Assembly: GCA_023807065.1 (NCBI GenBank)
Contig: JAJJLU010003682.1
Span: 1-38,486, forward strand
Reading direction: 5' to 3'
Origin: Isotricha intestinalis
Lineage: Eukaryota > Ciliophora > Litostomatea > Vestibuliferida > Isotrichidae
Length of the DNA: 38,486 bases
In this document: positions 28,621-38,165 of the stretch, one piece after another
How the letters are laid out: each line of letters begins with the position of its first letter
How positions within the stretch are numbered: position 1 is the stretch's first letter
The notes under the pieces: model-generated
The model's input: only the letters and a program-made list of their open reading frames with translations
Told to the model about the DNA's origin: nothing
The model's database searches: none
Translations under genes and position numbers: made by a program

Positions 28621-30369
28621 TTATTTTTTAACATTAATTTTTTTTTTTTCATTTTCAATATTATCAACAGCTTTTTCAATCAAAGTTTTATATTCATAAA
28701 ATAAATAATTTTCTTTTAACTTTTCTTCATTCATTTGTTTTTTCATTTCTTCAAAATAAATTAAAAATTTGTAATTAGGTTTAATTTCTTCAAAACATTT
28801 TTCTATTTCTATTTTATTATTTGGTTCTAAATTACTAAAAGGTTTCCATAACTTTTCATTTATATCATTTTCTTTTTCTTTAATTAAAAAATTTTGAAAT
28901 TGAATTAAATTTATTTTATTTCCTGTGAATTCAACTTTTAATTTATCTGTTATTATATCATCTAATATTAAATCATTTATTAAATTATTATTATAACCAC
29001 AATATTTTTTAAAACAAAAAATAGTTTTTTCAAAATTGATTTCATCATTTATTTTATTTTTATCAAATAAATCTTTTAAATATTCCATTTCTTCCATTAA
29101 ATAATATTTTTTTCTTAAATAATGATGAATGTATTTAAAAGATTGATATATTAAATTTTTTTTATGATATTTTTCAATATTATTTAAATTTCTTTTTGAA
29201 GAAAGTTTTATTGATCTTGGGGGAGAAACTTGTAATAAATTAAAATCATTTATAATATTATTAATTTTATTGAATTCATTTTTTTCTTTTTCTTCATTAT
29301 ACTCACTAATTTTAATTTTAAAATTATTTTCTTTTTTATTGTTTTTATTTATATCATTAGAAGTAATATTATCTTCAACAAGTAAATCATCAATATTTTT
29401 AAACCAAGAATGATATAAACATTCAGTAGCATTATATCTATAAGTTGGATTTCTAATTAACATATTTTTTAATAAATTTAATGATTCATCAGAAATTGAA
29501 TCATGTATAAAATTAATTGGTGCTTTTTTAATGGTATAAACCACTTTATCATAATTTTCACCATAAAAAGGAATAAATCCAAATAACAATTCATACATTA
29601 CTACCCCAATTGACCATATATCATTTTTTATATTATAATTATTATCAAATATTTCTGGAGAAACATATAAAGGATAATTTAAATTTTCAACATTATTTTG
29701 TTTTTCCATAAAAGTTGAAGAACCAAAATTTAATAATTTAATATTATAGAATTCTTCATTATTATGATAATATGTTGAAAATATTAAAATATTATCTGGT
29801 TTAATGTCTGTGTGAATTAAACTTTTTGAATTTAAATAAGAAATTACTTCTAATAATTGAAATATAATATATTTAACTTGATTTTCTGAAATAATTTTTT
29901 TTTTATCTATTAATTCTGTTAAATTTGAATTACAATACTCTATTATTAAATAATAATTAATTGAATCAAAAAAACAATCTTCAATTTTAAGTAATTTTTC
30001 GTGATTTAATGAGTTTAATAATTCAATTTCAGTTTCTATTTTATTTTCATTTCCTAATAATTTTTTCCTTAATATTTTTAAAGTTTTATATTTATTAAGA
30101 TTATCTTTTAATTGGAGTTTATAATCTGTTGACATATCATTATTTGATATTTGTTCAATTATATTATATTTATTTATTATTTGTGGCATTTTATTTATTA
30201 AAGCTTCAAAATGATTAACATAATTAATATTAATGTTTTCTTTATTACTTGATAATTTTTTGGAATTTAAATAATTATTATGTTTTGATGTTTCTAATCT
30301 AAACAAATTATTATCTTCTGTTTTACTTTTTCCAATAATTAAATGATTAGATGTTTCAACGCATCCCAT
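28621..30369 (-). CDS. CDPK-like protein kinase, probable pseudokinase
   Basis: A 582-residue protein. It begins MGCVETSN, a candidate N-myristoylation and palmitoylation site (Gly2, Cys3), as in many CDPKs. The kinase domain covers about residues 68-325: Lys98 in TLKIL (VAIK lysine), catalytic-loop HTDIKPDN (186-193) with Asp188 kept but HRD arginine replaced by Thr, NFG (214-216) where active kinases have DFG, SPE (237-239) for APE, and NDIWSIGVVMYELLFGFIPF for subdomain IX. The glycine loop (ISNNDMST) has no GxGxxG. Residues about 420-560 look like a degenerate CDPK EF-hand region, where only DKNKINDEINFE resembles a calcium loop. Loss of the DFG aspartate and glycine loop suggests weak or no catalysis. 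CDPK ancestry is probable, but other CAMK-group kinases are not excluded. Confidence 0.85.
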   Translation of the reverse strand: MGCVETSNHLIIGKSKTEDNNLFRLETSKHNNYLNSKKLSSNKENININYVNHFEALINKMPQIINKYNIIEQISNNDMSTDYKLQLKDNLNKYKTLKILRKKLLGNENKIETEIELLNSLNHEKLLKIEDCFFDSINYYLIIEYCNSNLTELIDKKKIISENQVKYIIFQLLEVISYLNSKSLIHTDIKPDNILIFSTYYHNNEEFYNIKLLNFGSSTFMEKQNNVENLNYPLYVSPEIFDNNYNIKNDIWSIGVVMYELLFGFIPFYGENYDKVVYTIKKAPINFIHDSISDESLNLLKNMLIRNPTYRYNATECLYHSWFKNIDDLLVEDNITSNDINKNNKKENNFKIKISEYNEEKEKNEFNKINNIINDFNLLQVSPPRSIKLSSKRNLNNIEKYHKKNLIYQSFKYIHHYLRKKYYLMEEMEYLKDLFDKNKINDEINFEKTIFCFKKYCGYNNNLINDLILDDIITDKLKVEFTGNKINLIQFQNFLIKEKENDINEKLWKPFSNLEPNNKIEIEKCFEEIKPNYKFLIYFEEMKKQMNEEKLKENYLFYEYKTLIEKAVDNIENEKKKINVKK

Positions 30370-30472
30370 TAAAAATATTGAAAAAAAACTAAAAAATTAA
30401 AAAAATAATGTCTTTAAAAAACTAAAAAAAAAATTCTATAAAAAATTAATTGAAAAAAAAATTTTGAAAAGA

Positions 30473-31120
30473 ATGTCCTCTGCTGAAGAAAAAGAAAAAG
30501 ACATATTTTCAGATGATTCAATATCACATAGTAAATCACCATCAATAACAAAATCATCTCCAGTAAATTCTGTCCACACATATGATTCTCCATCTCGATC
30601 TCGTTCTCATTCACCAGAAACATTACCATATTTTCCAAATAATAATCCCTCAAAGTTCATAATGAAAAATGGATGTTGTAAAGAATGTATGAGAGCTTTT
30701 TCAAAAAGTGGAAAATCTTGTTTATGTCAAGTTCCCAAAAGTGAAAGAAAATATATTTTAAGTGAAAAAGGATGTAATTTTTGTGGTTGTCATGGTTGTA
30801 ATCCTATTGATGTTAGGAAAAATAAAAGAAGTGAAAAAAAAAAATTATTGAGGGAAGATAAAAATTTGCAATATAAAAATCAGAGATTACTTGATTCTGA
30901 TGATGAAGAATTAAAAACTAATGTTAAAGATGTTGATTCTTGGAATTTAAAAAAAAAAGAATTTTTAAATGAAATGAAAAAAAATTTAAAATGTAATCCT
31001 TATTTAATGGGATTTGGAGCTCCTTTGAAAACTCCGGGATATATTCTAGGATATATTCCTAATAAAAATCTTCCTAAGAGAAGAAGAAATGATATTAAGA
31101 GAAGGAAAGATTCTTTTTAA
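30473..31120 (+). CDS. Small Cys-rich zinc-binding-like protein with Ser-rich head
   Basis: A 215-residue protein. A TTG lies in frame at 30464, but the first ATG is at 30473 and is taken as the start. Residues 15-50 are Ser/Pro/Arg-rich (SPSRSRSHSPE), a likely phosphorylated disordered region of the kind seen in nuclear RNA factors. Residues 68-109 hold nine cysteines and one histidine, as CCKEC then CLC then CNFCGCHGC, a plausible two-zinc cluster. A basic helix follows (KRSEKKKLLRED), then a conserved-looking end NPYLMGFGAPLKTPGYILGY and a basic tail RRRNDIKRRKDS. A nuclear role in RNA or chromatin is inference; I do not recognise the family. It is divergent from the kinase gene with 103 bp between starts. 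Confidence 0.78.
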   Translation: MSSAEEKEKDIFSDDSISHSKSPSITKSSPVNSVHTYDSPSRSRSHSPETLPYFPNNNPSKFIMKNGCCKECMRAFSKSGKSCLCQVPKSERKYILSEKGCNFCGCHGCNPIDVRKNKRSEKKKLLREDKNLQYKNQRLLDSDDEELKTNVKDVDSWNLKKKEFLNEMKKNLKCNPYLMGFGAPLKTPGYILGYIPNKNLPKRRRNDIKRRKDSF

Positions 31121-31254
31121 TTTTTTTGTGTTTTTCACACATAAAAAAATGAGATTATATTATTTATATTTTTAATTCAATAATATTATATATATTATTT
31201 TAATTTTTAAGAAAATATAAAAATGTAAAATAATTATATTATTTAATAGAAAAA

Positions 31255-32080
31255 ATGTCAAAAATGGCATTTACTCCAGGAATAAAACAGAATAATAAAG
31301 TAAACTCCAAAAGAATAATATCTAGTGCTCCATATCATAATTTTAAATCTTCTTCAACGAGTAATATATTTTTAGATACTACAATTTCATCACCAAATGT
31401 GAAAAATATGATAAAAGCAGTGTCTACAATTTTACAAAGTCAATTAAATGAAGATTTAAATTTAGGAAAGACAATAAGTAAAAAAAGTGATTTATACTTT
31501 TTTTCAGAGGAAAAATATATAGATGAATATCCACAATATTTTGATAAACAAAGAATAGAAAATATAAGAAAAATTCCAACTTTAGATGATATGATAAATT
31601 TTATTGAAGCTTTATATAATTGTGTTCAATTTTCTTCTGAATGTTGTATTATAAGTTTAATATATATTAATAGAATTATTGCTTTAACTGGGTTTAAGTT
31701 TACAAACTACAAATTGGAGACCTTTAATTTTTGTTTCTTTAATGATAAGTCAAAAAATTTGGGATGATAAATATTTATCAAATGGTGATTTTTCTTATAT
31801 TTATCCTTTCTTTGAAAAAAATCAATTAAATATTTTAGAAATGAAATTTTTAGAAATGATTCAATATAATGTTTATGTTAAATTAAGTGTTTATATGACA
31901 TTTTATTTAGAATTAAAAGCTCTTGTTTTTGAAAATCCTGTTAATAAAGCTTTGACTAGATTTGATGTTAAAAAAATGGAATTTTTGATTAAACCGAAAA
32001 TTGAAAAAAAATTAAGAAGAATGAAAAGCGAAGGTAAATTTCTAATTGAAGGAGAACATTGTAATTTCGTGATAAATTAA
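31255..32080 (+). CDS. PHO80-like cyclin, interrupted by a +1 frame change near 31690
   Basis: Two overlapping frames together make one PHO80/cyclin-Y-like cyclin. The first (31255 onward) gives the N-terminus and IPTLDDMINFIEALYNC, then SECCIISLIYINRIIALTG. The second supplies the rest of the cyclin box: NWRPLIFVSLMISQKIWDD, FSYIYPFFEKNQLNILEMKF and IQYNVYVKLSVYMTFYLEL. The joint needs one base skipped between 31687 and about 31711. Dropping one G of GGG (31690-31692) gives TGLSLQTTNWRP, which fits the family's usual glycine-to-Asn-Trp-Arg spacing; reading on in the first frame loses NWRP. Known members activate CDKs of the PHO85/CDK14-16 type. The cause may be a sequencing error, a mutation or programmed frameshifting. 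Both halves look well conserved, which argues against old decay. Confidence 0.83.
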
Positions 32081-32388
32081 TAAATTATTATTTGCTTATT
32101 TGATATATTCATTTATTATAGGAACTATATAGTTGTTTTGTAAGTAAATTGGAATCTATTTAAATATTATTTTATTTATTGATTTGTGTTATAAAATTGA
32201 TTTATAAATTGTCATTAAGGATTTTTCTATAAAAATAAAATAAAAAACTTTTTAATTTTTTTTTCAATTTTTCTTTAAAATATTATTTACTTGAAAATTA
32301 GAAAACATAGAATTTTTTGAAGTATATAAATCAATTTTTTCTGATAATGAAAGATAAAATTATTTATTTTTAAAAAAAAATTGATTAA
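32081..32388. other. Short AT-rich intergenic region
   Basis: About 300 bp between the cyclin stop and the DENN gene start. T-rich then A-rich, no open frame or RNA gene seen; it should contain the cyclin 3' end and the DENN promoter. Confidence 0.5.
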
Positions 32389-35300
32389 ATGACAAAAAAA
32401 ACTCAAGATGAAATTCAATTAAATTTAAAAGAATTTTTAAACAAAGGAAAAAATTTAATAGATTACTTTTTAATAATAGGAACAAAACCTGAAATATTTT
32501 TAAATTCATGGTTGTATGAATCAGATATATCAGCATTAAATAATAATTATTCTGAAGAAATTTATCCTCAAATTCTTTCAAAATTTCCTCCTTTTGAAAA
32601 ACAATTAATTGGAATAGATGATTCAATAATTCAACATTGTTTTCCAAATGGTTTTTTTGTAAAAGAATTTTTAAAAATTCCAGAACCAGAAATTTTTTCA
32701 ATTTTACTTGATAATAATAATTATTCTTTAGAATATTCATTTAAATATGTTGTATGTATCAAATTTTATGAATCTATTTCAAATTATAAAAAATTATATG
32801 AAAAATATAATGGAAAAAATGATAAAAAATCAGAATTTAAAACACAAAGAAATGATTCAATTTCTGTTTTTTCTAAATTTTCTGATTCAAGTTTTCAAAA
32901 AATAAAATATAAAAAATTATATATTCCAAAATGTATATGTTTAATATCTTTATATCCTTTTATTAATGAAATGATAAAAATTGGTAAAAATATATATAAA
33001 TATTCTACTATTTCCAAAGTACAAATTCCTCTTGAAAAAATTATATATAATTTAATTATTGAAGTTCCTTCTCCTCCAAGAGGAATATATTCTATTGAAT
33101 ATAATTTATTAAATGAAAAAATAATTTTAACTCAAAATTTAGTTAATCAATTACCTACTTTAAATATTGATTTTGGGAAATTATTTTCTATTTTTACTTT
33201 TTCTCAAGTTTTAGAAATTTTCAAACATTTAATGTTAAATAATAGAGTTGTTTTTTTTTCAAGTAATATTAAATTATTATCTCCTATTATTTTAAGTTCT
33301 TTATCTTTATTATATCCTTTTAAATTCCCTTACAGCGTTGTTTCTGTTCTTCCAAAAGATACTTATAATATATTAGATAATATTACTTCTTTTGTTTTTG
33401 GAATTAATGAAAAATATAAAATAAGTTTCTTTAAAGAAAATGATATTGAAACTAAAGAAACTTTTTTAATTGTTGATATTGATAATAAAAATTTAGATAT
33501 TATTGGAAATAATAATATTCCAGATTTGCCTTTAAAATATAAAAATAAAATAATAGAAAAGTTTACTTCTTATAATGAATTAATTCATCAAAATGCAAAA
33601 ATTAATGTTCAAGAATCTTTAGATAATTTTACCTTTAATGTAAGAAATTTATTTTATGACTTTCAAATATCTATCATGAAAAATTATTATAAGTTTTTAA
33701 ATGAAAAAATATATTCACAAAAAGATTCAAGTAAACATCCTTTGGATTCTGCTTTTAAAAAAAAAGAATTTTTAAATAGTGTTCGAAATGAAGATTTAAA
33801 TTTTTATGAAAATTTCATTAAAACTCAAATGTTTTGTGATTTTATTTTTAAGAGAATGACTCCAAATGAAAAAAGTGAAAAATTAGATATTTTATTATTT
33901 GAAGAAAAAATATTTCAAAGGAAAAATAAAAAAGGATTAAAAATAAATACAATATTATTATCATCAAATGATTATCAAATTGTTAAAAAATATACAGTTC
34001 CAAAACCAAGTAATTTAACAGAAAAACAAATAGATTTTTTTAATGAAAATAAAAATAATTTATTATTAAATGGTATTTATTTATCATCTTCTTTAAAGAA
34101 AAATTTAAATTTTACTTATTATATTTTCCCAAAATTAGAAGATTTATATTTCTTTAATTCAGATTGTAAAAATTATTTTCTTTTTCCTAATTTTACAGAA
34201 ATAGAAAATATTAATAGTGATATAATTGCAAAAAGTCATTTAAATTCAATTCAAATAAAAAAATGTGATATAGAAGATTATATATATTTAATGTGGTTAA
34301 AACTTTGGGTTTTTACATTTTGGTATCATGATAAAGAAGAAATTGAATTTAGGTTCATTCAAATGATTAATGTATTAGATCAAGTTAAAAATCATGAAAT
34401 GGAATTAATTAATTCTTTATTTAAAGTTTTAGTTGAAAATAATGTTGATGATAATTTAATTTTACAATTATATCAAAAAATAATTAAATTAAGAATTAAT
34501 CCGACACAATTTATTTTTGATATTATTAAAAAAATAATAGAAAATATAGAAAAGAATAATAATCAAAAAATTAAATTAATAGATTTATTAAAGTATGATA
34601 TTCAAATCAATTATAAAAAAGAAAAAAAAATATATTTTAGGAAAAGAACAATAAAAACAAAATATGATATAAATATCTTAAAACCAAATATTAAATTTTA
34701 TACAGAGCAAATATGTCAAGAATGCAATAAAAAGATAAATTTATATGATTTAATAAAAAATCCAAATAATAATGAAAAAGAAATTTTATGGGCAAAATGT
34801 CCTTATGATCAATCTTCTTTTTTACCTGAATTAATAGTAAGATTTGGAAATGAAATGAATAAAAATTCAAATTTTGAAATATCAACTTCAATTCTTGATA
34901 ATATTGTTTTATATTCTCCTTATATTTTATATTATACTATGTTAAATACTATTATAAAAGATAATAAATTAGATATAAATAATTTTAGAAGTAATTATAA
35001 TCCTATTTTCTGGAATTTAATTTATTATTTTTATATTGAAAATCTACTTTTTGATTTTATATTACCTTATGAAAATGAAATAAATTTACATGATAAATTT
35101 GTTCATAAAATTAATAATCATTTTGAAATCTCTTATAAGAAATATAATAATTTAATAAAAACAAATCCACATTTAATTTCAGTTAAAAAGTTAAAGAAAA
35201 AATTTTCAGATTTAAAAATAAAAAAAGAAATAGAAGTAGAAATAGAAAAAACAAAAGAAAAAATAACAGATGAATATAAATCACCAAGACATCATGATAA

Positions 35301-35676
35301 TACTCATAATATAATATTAGGTGGAGAAAGTTTATTAAATATAAATAATTTAGTAGATACATCTTCAATATTTGATAATATTTCATCAAAATTTGATAAT
35401 GAAAGTATAGATTTTAAAAAAAGTTCAAATACTTATTCTTCAAGAATGCTTAAAAAAATAAATTTTACTACAAAATTAGGAGAAATTAAAGAAGAATATG
35501 ATCAAAAAGAAAAATATGAAAAAAAGAAAATTAGTCCTGTTAAAGGAATAGATGAATCTTGTAGTCCTATTTCTCTTATGATAAGTAATTCACCTATAAA
35601 TTTAAGACATGATCAAATTCTAGAAAAAGAAATTATTGTTAAAGAAATTAATCCTTTTAATAATGATGAAAATTGA
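32389..35676 (+). CDS. DENN-domain protein, DENND4-like Rab GEF candidate
   Basis: A 1,095-residue protein. The uDENN part covers about residues 25-140 (YFLIIGTKPE, FPPFEKQLIGIDDSIIQHCF). The cDENN core is about 175-345 (YIPKCICLISLYPFINEM, LPTLNIDFGKLFSIFTFSQV, LMLNNRVVFFSSNIKLLSP, LYPFKFPYSVVSVLP). The dDENN part runs to about residue 500. DENN proteins are exchange factors for Rab GTPases in membrane traffic. Helical repeats follow at about 660-740, with a PPR-like feel (NSLFKVLVENNVDDNLILQ). Around residue 776 comes CQECNKKINLYDL then ILWAKCPYD, a possible zinc site also seen in DENND4-type relatives. Residues about 940-1095 are a disordered Ser/Lys-rich tail. The stop is TGA. The DENN fold is clear, the DENND4 subtype is probable. 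Confidence 0.85.
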   Translation: MTKKTQDEIQLNLKEFLNKGKNLIDYFLIIGTKPEIFLNSWLYESDISALNNNYSEEIYPQILSKFPPFEKQLIGIDDSIIQHCFPNGFFVKEFLKIPEPEIFSILLDNNNYSLEYSFKYVVCIKFYESISNYKKLYEKYNGKNDKKSEFKTQRNDSISVFSKFSDSSFQKIKYKKLYIPKCICLISLYPFINEMIKIGKNIYKYSTISKVQIPLEKIIYNLIIEVPSPPRGIYSIEYNLLNEKIILTQNLVNQLPTLNIDFGKLFSIFTFSQVLEIFKHLMLNNRVVFFSSNIKLLSPIILSSLSLLYPFKFPYSVVSVLPKDTYNILDNITSFVFGINEKYKISFFKENDIETKETFLIVDIDNKNLDIIGNNNIPDLPLKYKNKIIEKFTSYNELIHQNAKINVQESLDNFTFNVRNLFYDFQISIMKNYYKFLNEKIYSQKDSSKHPLDSAFKKKEFLNSVRNEDLNFYENFIKTQMFCDFIFKRMTPNEKSEKLDILLFEEKIFQRKNKKGLKINTILLSSNDYQIVKKYTVPKPSNLTEKQIDFFNENKNNLLLNGIYLSSSLKKNLNFTYYIFPKLEDLYFFNSDCKNYFLFPNFTEIENINSDIIAKSHLNSIQIKKCDIEDYIYLMWLKLWVFTFWYHDKEEIEFRFIQMINVLDQVKNHEMELINSLFKVLVENNVDDNLILQLYQKIIKLRINPTQFIFDIIKKIIENIEKNNNQKIKLIDLLKYDIQINYKKEKKIYFRKRTIKTKYDINILKPNIKFYTEQICQECNKKINLYDLIKNPNNNEKEILWAKCPYDQSSFLPELIVRFGNEMNKNSNFEISTSILDNIVLYSPYILYYTMLNTIIKDNKLDINNFRSNYNPIFWNLIYYFYIENLLFDFILPYENEINLHDKFVHKINNHFEISYKKYNNLIKTNPHLISVKKLKKKFSDLKIKKEIEVEIEKTKEKITDEYKSPRHHDNTHNIILGGESLLNINNLVDTSSIFDNISSKFDNESIDFKKSSNTYSSRMLKKINFTTKLGEIKEEYDQKEKYEKKKISPVKGIDESCSPISLMISNSPINLRHDQILEKEIIVKEINPFNNDEN

Positions 35677-35744
35677 TGTTTTATTTATATTTTTAGATAT
35701 TCTAAAAAATAATTGAATTAAAATATAATATTTTATAAAAGTTT

Positions 35745-36614
35745 TTATTTATTTTTTATTGATTTTTCATATATTGATATTATACTTTCTGCTATTTCTT
35801 TATAATTTAATTTTTTTATTTGTTCATTTTTTAATTCTTGTTTTAAATTTTTATTTTCTTTTAAAAGTTTTTCATATTCACTTTTTAAATACATTAATTC
35901 TCTTTTATAAGATTCAATTTTATTTTTATCTTCTTTATTTATAATTTTACTTTTCATTTTATTATTCTTATTACTTGAATAAACATTTCTTTTTTTGGTT
36001 TTTATCATATTTTCATTTTTACTTTCATTCAAATTAACTGTATTATTATTTGATTCACCTAAATATCTTGTAACAATATTTTTAATTTTACCATCAAATG
36101 AATCATCTTTTAAATAATTATCAAATTTTTTTTCTTTTTCTTCTTCTTTATCTAATTTTTTCATCATTATATTATATTTCTTTTTTTCTTCTATATCTAA
36201 ATTATTTTCATTTTCTCCATAAAACAATTTTAAATATTTTTTTTTCTTTTCAATTTGATAAATTTGTGAAAAAGAATCATTTGTATAATTCTTTTCATTA
36301 TTACTTTTATTATTATTATAATTATTATTTATATTATTTTTATGAGAAATCGTATAATATTTTAAAGATTTTTGTGAATTTGATTTTGATAAAATAGGAG
36401 TTGTTAATTGTTGAAATATTTGTTTATTTTCTTTTTGAATATTCGTATTATTTTCTAAATTAAATTTAAACTCTTTATCTGTATTAATATTACTCTTATA
36501 TAAAACATTATTTTTTAATTGAATTATATCAAAATTATTATTTGATATATAATCTATCATGTCTCTCTTATTTTGTTCTAACATTAAATTAAAATTTTCT
36601 TCATCATCATCCAT
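35745..36614 (-). CDS. Coiled-coil, Asn/Lys-rich protein of unknown function
   Basis: A 289-residue protein beginning with an acidic MDDDEENFN. The middle is Asn-rich and disordered (residues about 80-110). Residues about 140-165 are Lys/Glu helical. The C-terminal 60 residues form a clear coiled coil (KRELMYLKSEYEKLLKENKN, then LKQELKNEQIKKLNY), ending in IAESIISIYEKSIKNK. No family recognised. It could be a ciliary or cortical structural protein, but that is only a guess from the coiled coil. Its stop lies 68 bp from the DENN gene stop (convergent). Confidence 0.72.
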   Translation of the reverse strand: MDDDEENFNLMLEQNKRDMIDYISNNNFDIIQLKNNVLYKSNINTDKEFKFNLENNTNIQKENKQIFQQLTTPILSKSNSQKSLKYYTISHKNNINNNYNNNKSNNEKNYTNDSFSQIYQIEKKKKYLKLFYGENENNLDIEEKKKYNIMMKKLDKEEEKEKKFDNYLKDDSFDGKIKNIVTRYLGESNNNTVNLNESKNENMIKTKKRNVYSSNKNNKMKSKIINKEDKNKIESYKRELMYLKSEYEKLLKENKNLKQELKNEQIKKLNYKEIAESIISIYEKSIKNK

Positions 36615-38165
36615 TTAAAAAAATACATATTGAGAACAATAAATTTAATAATAATAAACAGTTTAAAATGAAATAATAAAAATATAATAAGAATAAGAAA
36701 GAAAAATGATTTTAAATAAATGTAAATGAAGGTAATAGTAAAATAAGAAAAACTGAGTGTTTTAAAAAAAGAGATAAAGACAGAAATTGTTAGGATGATG
36801 GAAGGAAGGAAATTGTTATAAAATTAAGGGGATGGAGAATATTGGGGAATTTAAAATGGACAATTTCTTTGATTCTTTTTTCTTTTTCCCATTTAATTGG
36901 TTTACCTTTTTTAATGATTCTATTTCTTTTTTATATATATATCATTCAATGATTCTAAATGTGTATTTTCATGATAATAATAAACTTTTTTTATTTTCTT
37001 TTTTAAATCCTTCAATTAATCGATTATTATATACATATTTATTAATTATCTCTTTTAAACTTTTTATTTCTGATTTTTTTTAGGACAATTATAAAAAATT
37101 TATTTTTTTTTCTTTATTGAAAATCTTTTAATTTGTATTTATTTCTTTATAAAAAAAATTCTTCAATATTACTAATGATTTTTTGTTTTTTTTTGGATTT
37201 CTACATGATATTTCTTAATAATATATTCTTTTGGACTGTAATTTATTTCCATGAATACATCAAATGAATTTTATATTGATTTTTTTTTATTAAAAATATA
37301 TTTAATTATTTTCTAAATTTAAATATTTCATCCCATTACTTGAAGATTAAAACAATTTAACTCTTTTAAATTAACATTATGATTTAAAATTTAATATAAT
37401 TTCCAAATTTAAAATTTATCTATTTTTTATTCCTAAATCTTAAGAAATTAAGTTTTAAATTATAAATTACTTTAGAAAAAATATCCTTCTCATAATTTTA
37501 GTTATTTTATTATTTTTGTTTAATTTTGAATTTAACATTAATATATTTATATGAACACATTACAAATTATTTTCATCTTAAAAATTAATAAAATAATATA
37601 ATGATCAATATCAAATTATTATTTTGGATAATTATATTATTATATATTATAGTATATTAAAAATTATTATTTATTTCTGAAAACAATTGATAAATATTTA
37701 AAATCATACTATTTTAAATTTATTTTTTATATTTTTGTTTCTTAATTTTTTTATATTAAAAAATATAATATTTTTAAATCAATTTTAAATTAAAAAAAAT
37801 AATTTTAACTAAAATTAAATTTAGATATAACTATCATTTTTATAAATAAAATATTGAATTTCATAATCAATAAATTGTTTTTAATTGACTAAAATTCAAT
37901 TTTAATTTCTTTCAAAATTAACATTCATTTATAAATTTTTAATTACTAATTACCTCATAAATTAATTAATAGAATAATATATTAAAGTAAAAAATTTATA
38001 TATAATAAATATTTTTAATGATAATAAAAAATAACTTAAAATTTATATTAAATGAAATGTATTATTTTGAAAATAAAAAAAATGAAAATTAAATATTAAA
38101 ACATAATAAATTCAAAATAATAAAAATGAATTTAATTATAAATTAATTAAATATGATTGTTTATT
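36615..38165. other. Long AT-rich gene-free region
   Basis: Stops are dense in all frames. An 83-codon frame at 36832-37083 reads as a Phe-rich string from T-runs and is not supported as a gene. A purine-rich patch with several GG and GGGG runs lies at about 36770-36860 and stands out from the background. From 37300 on the sequence is close to pure A/T. No tRNA, repeat array or telomere-like repeat is seen. Confidence 0.5.

Noticed and set aside
30464..30475. Start of the Cys-rich protein at TTG 30464
   Set aside because: Non-ATG; the ATG at 30473 is three codons later and fits the start context of the other genes.
30414..30653. 79-codon minus-strand frame between the kinase and the Cys-rich gene
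   Set aside because: It mostly overlaps the sense gene at 30473 and reads as a hydrophobic low-complexity string; no support as a gene.
31692..31719. Tiny intron (7 or 22 nt) in the cyclin gene
   Set aside because: Removing 31698-31719 deletes the conserved NWRP, a 7-nt intron is implausibly short, and no other intron was seen in the window to set a precedent.
36832..37083. 83-codon frame starting MENIGEFKMDNFF
   Set aside because: Phe/Ile/Tyr-rich string from T-runs, no domain or signal pattern I trust, and no codon similarity to the real genes.
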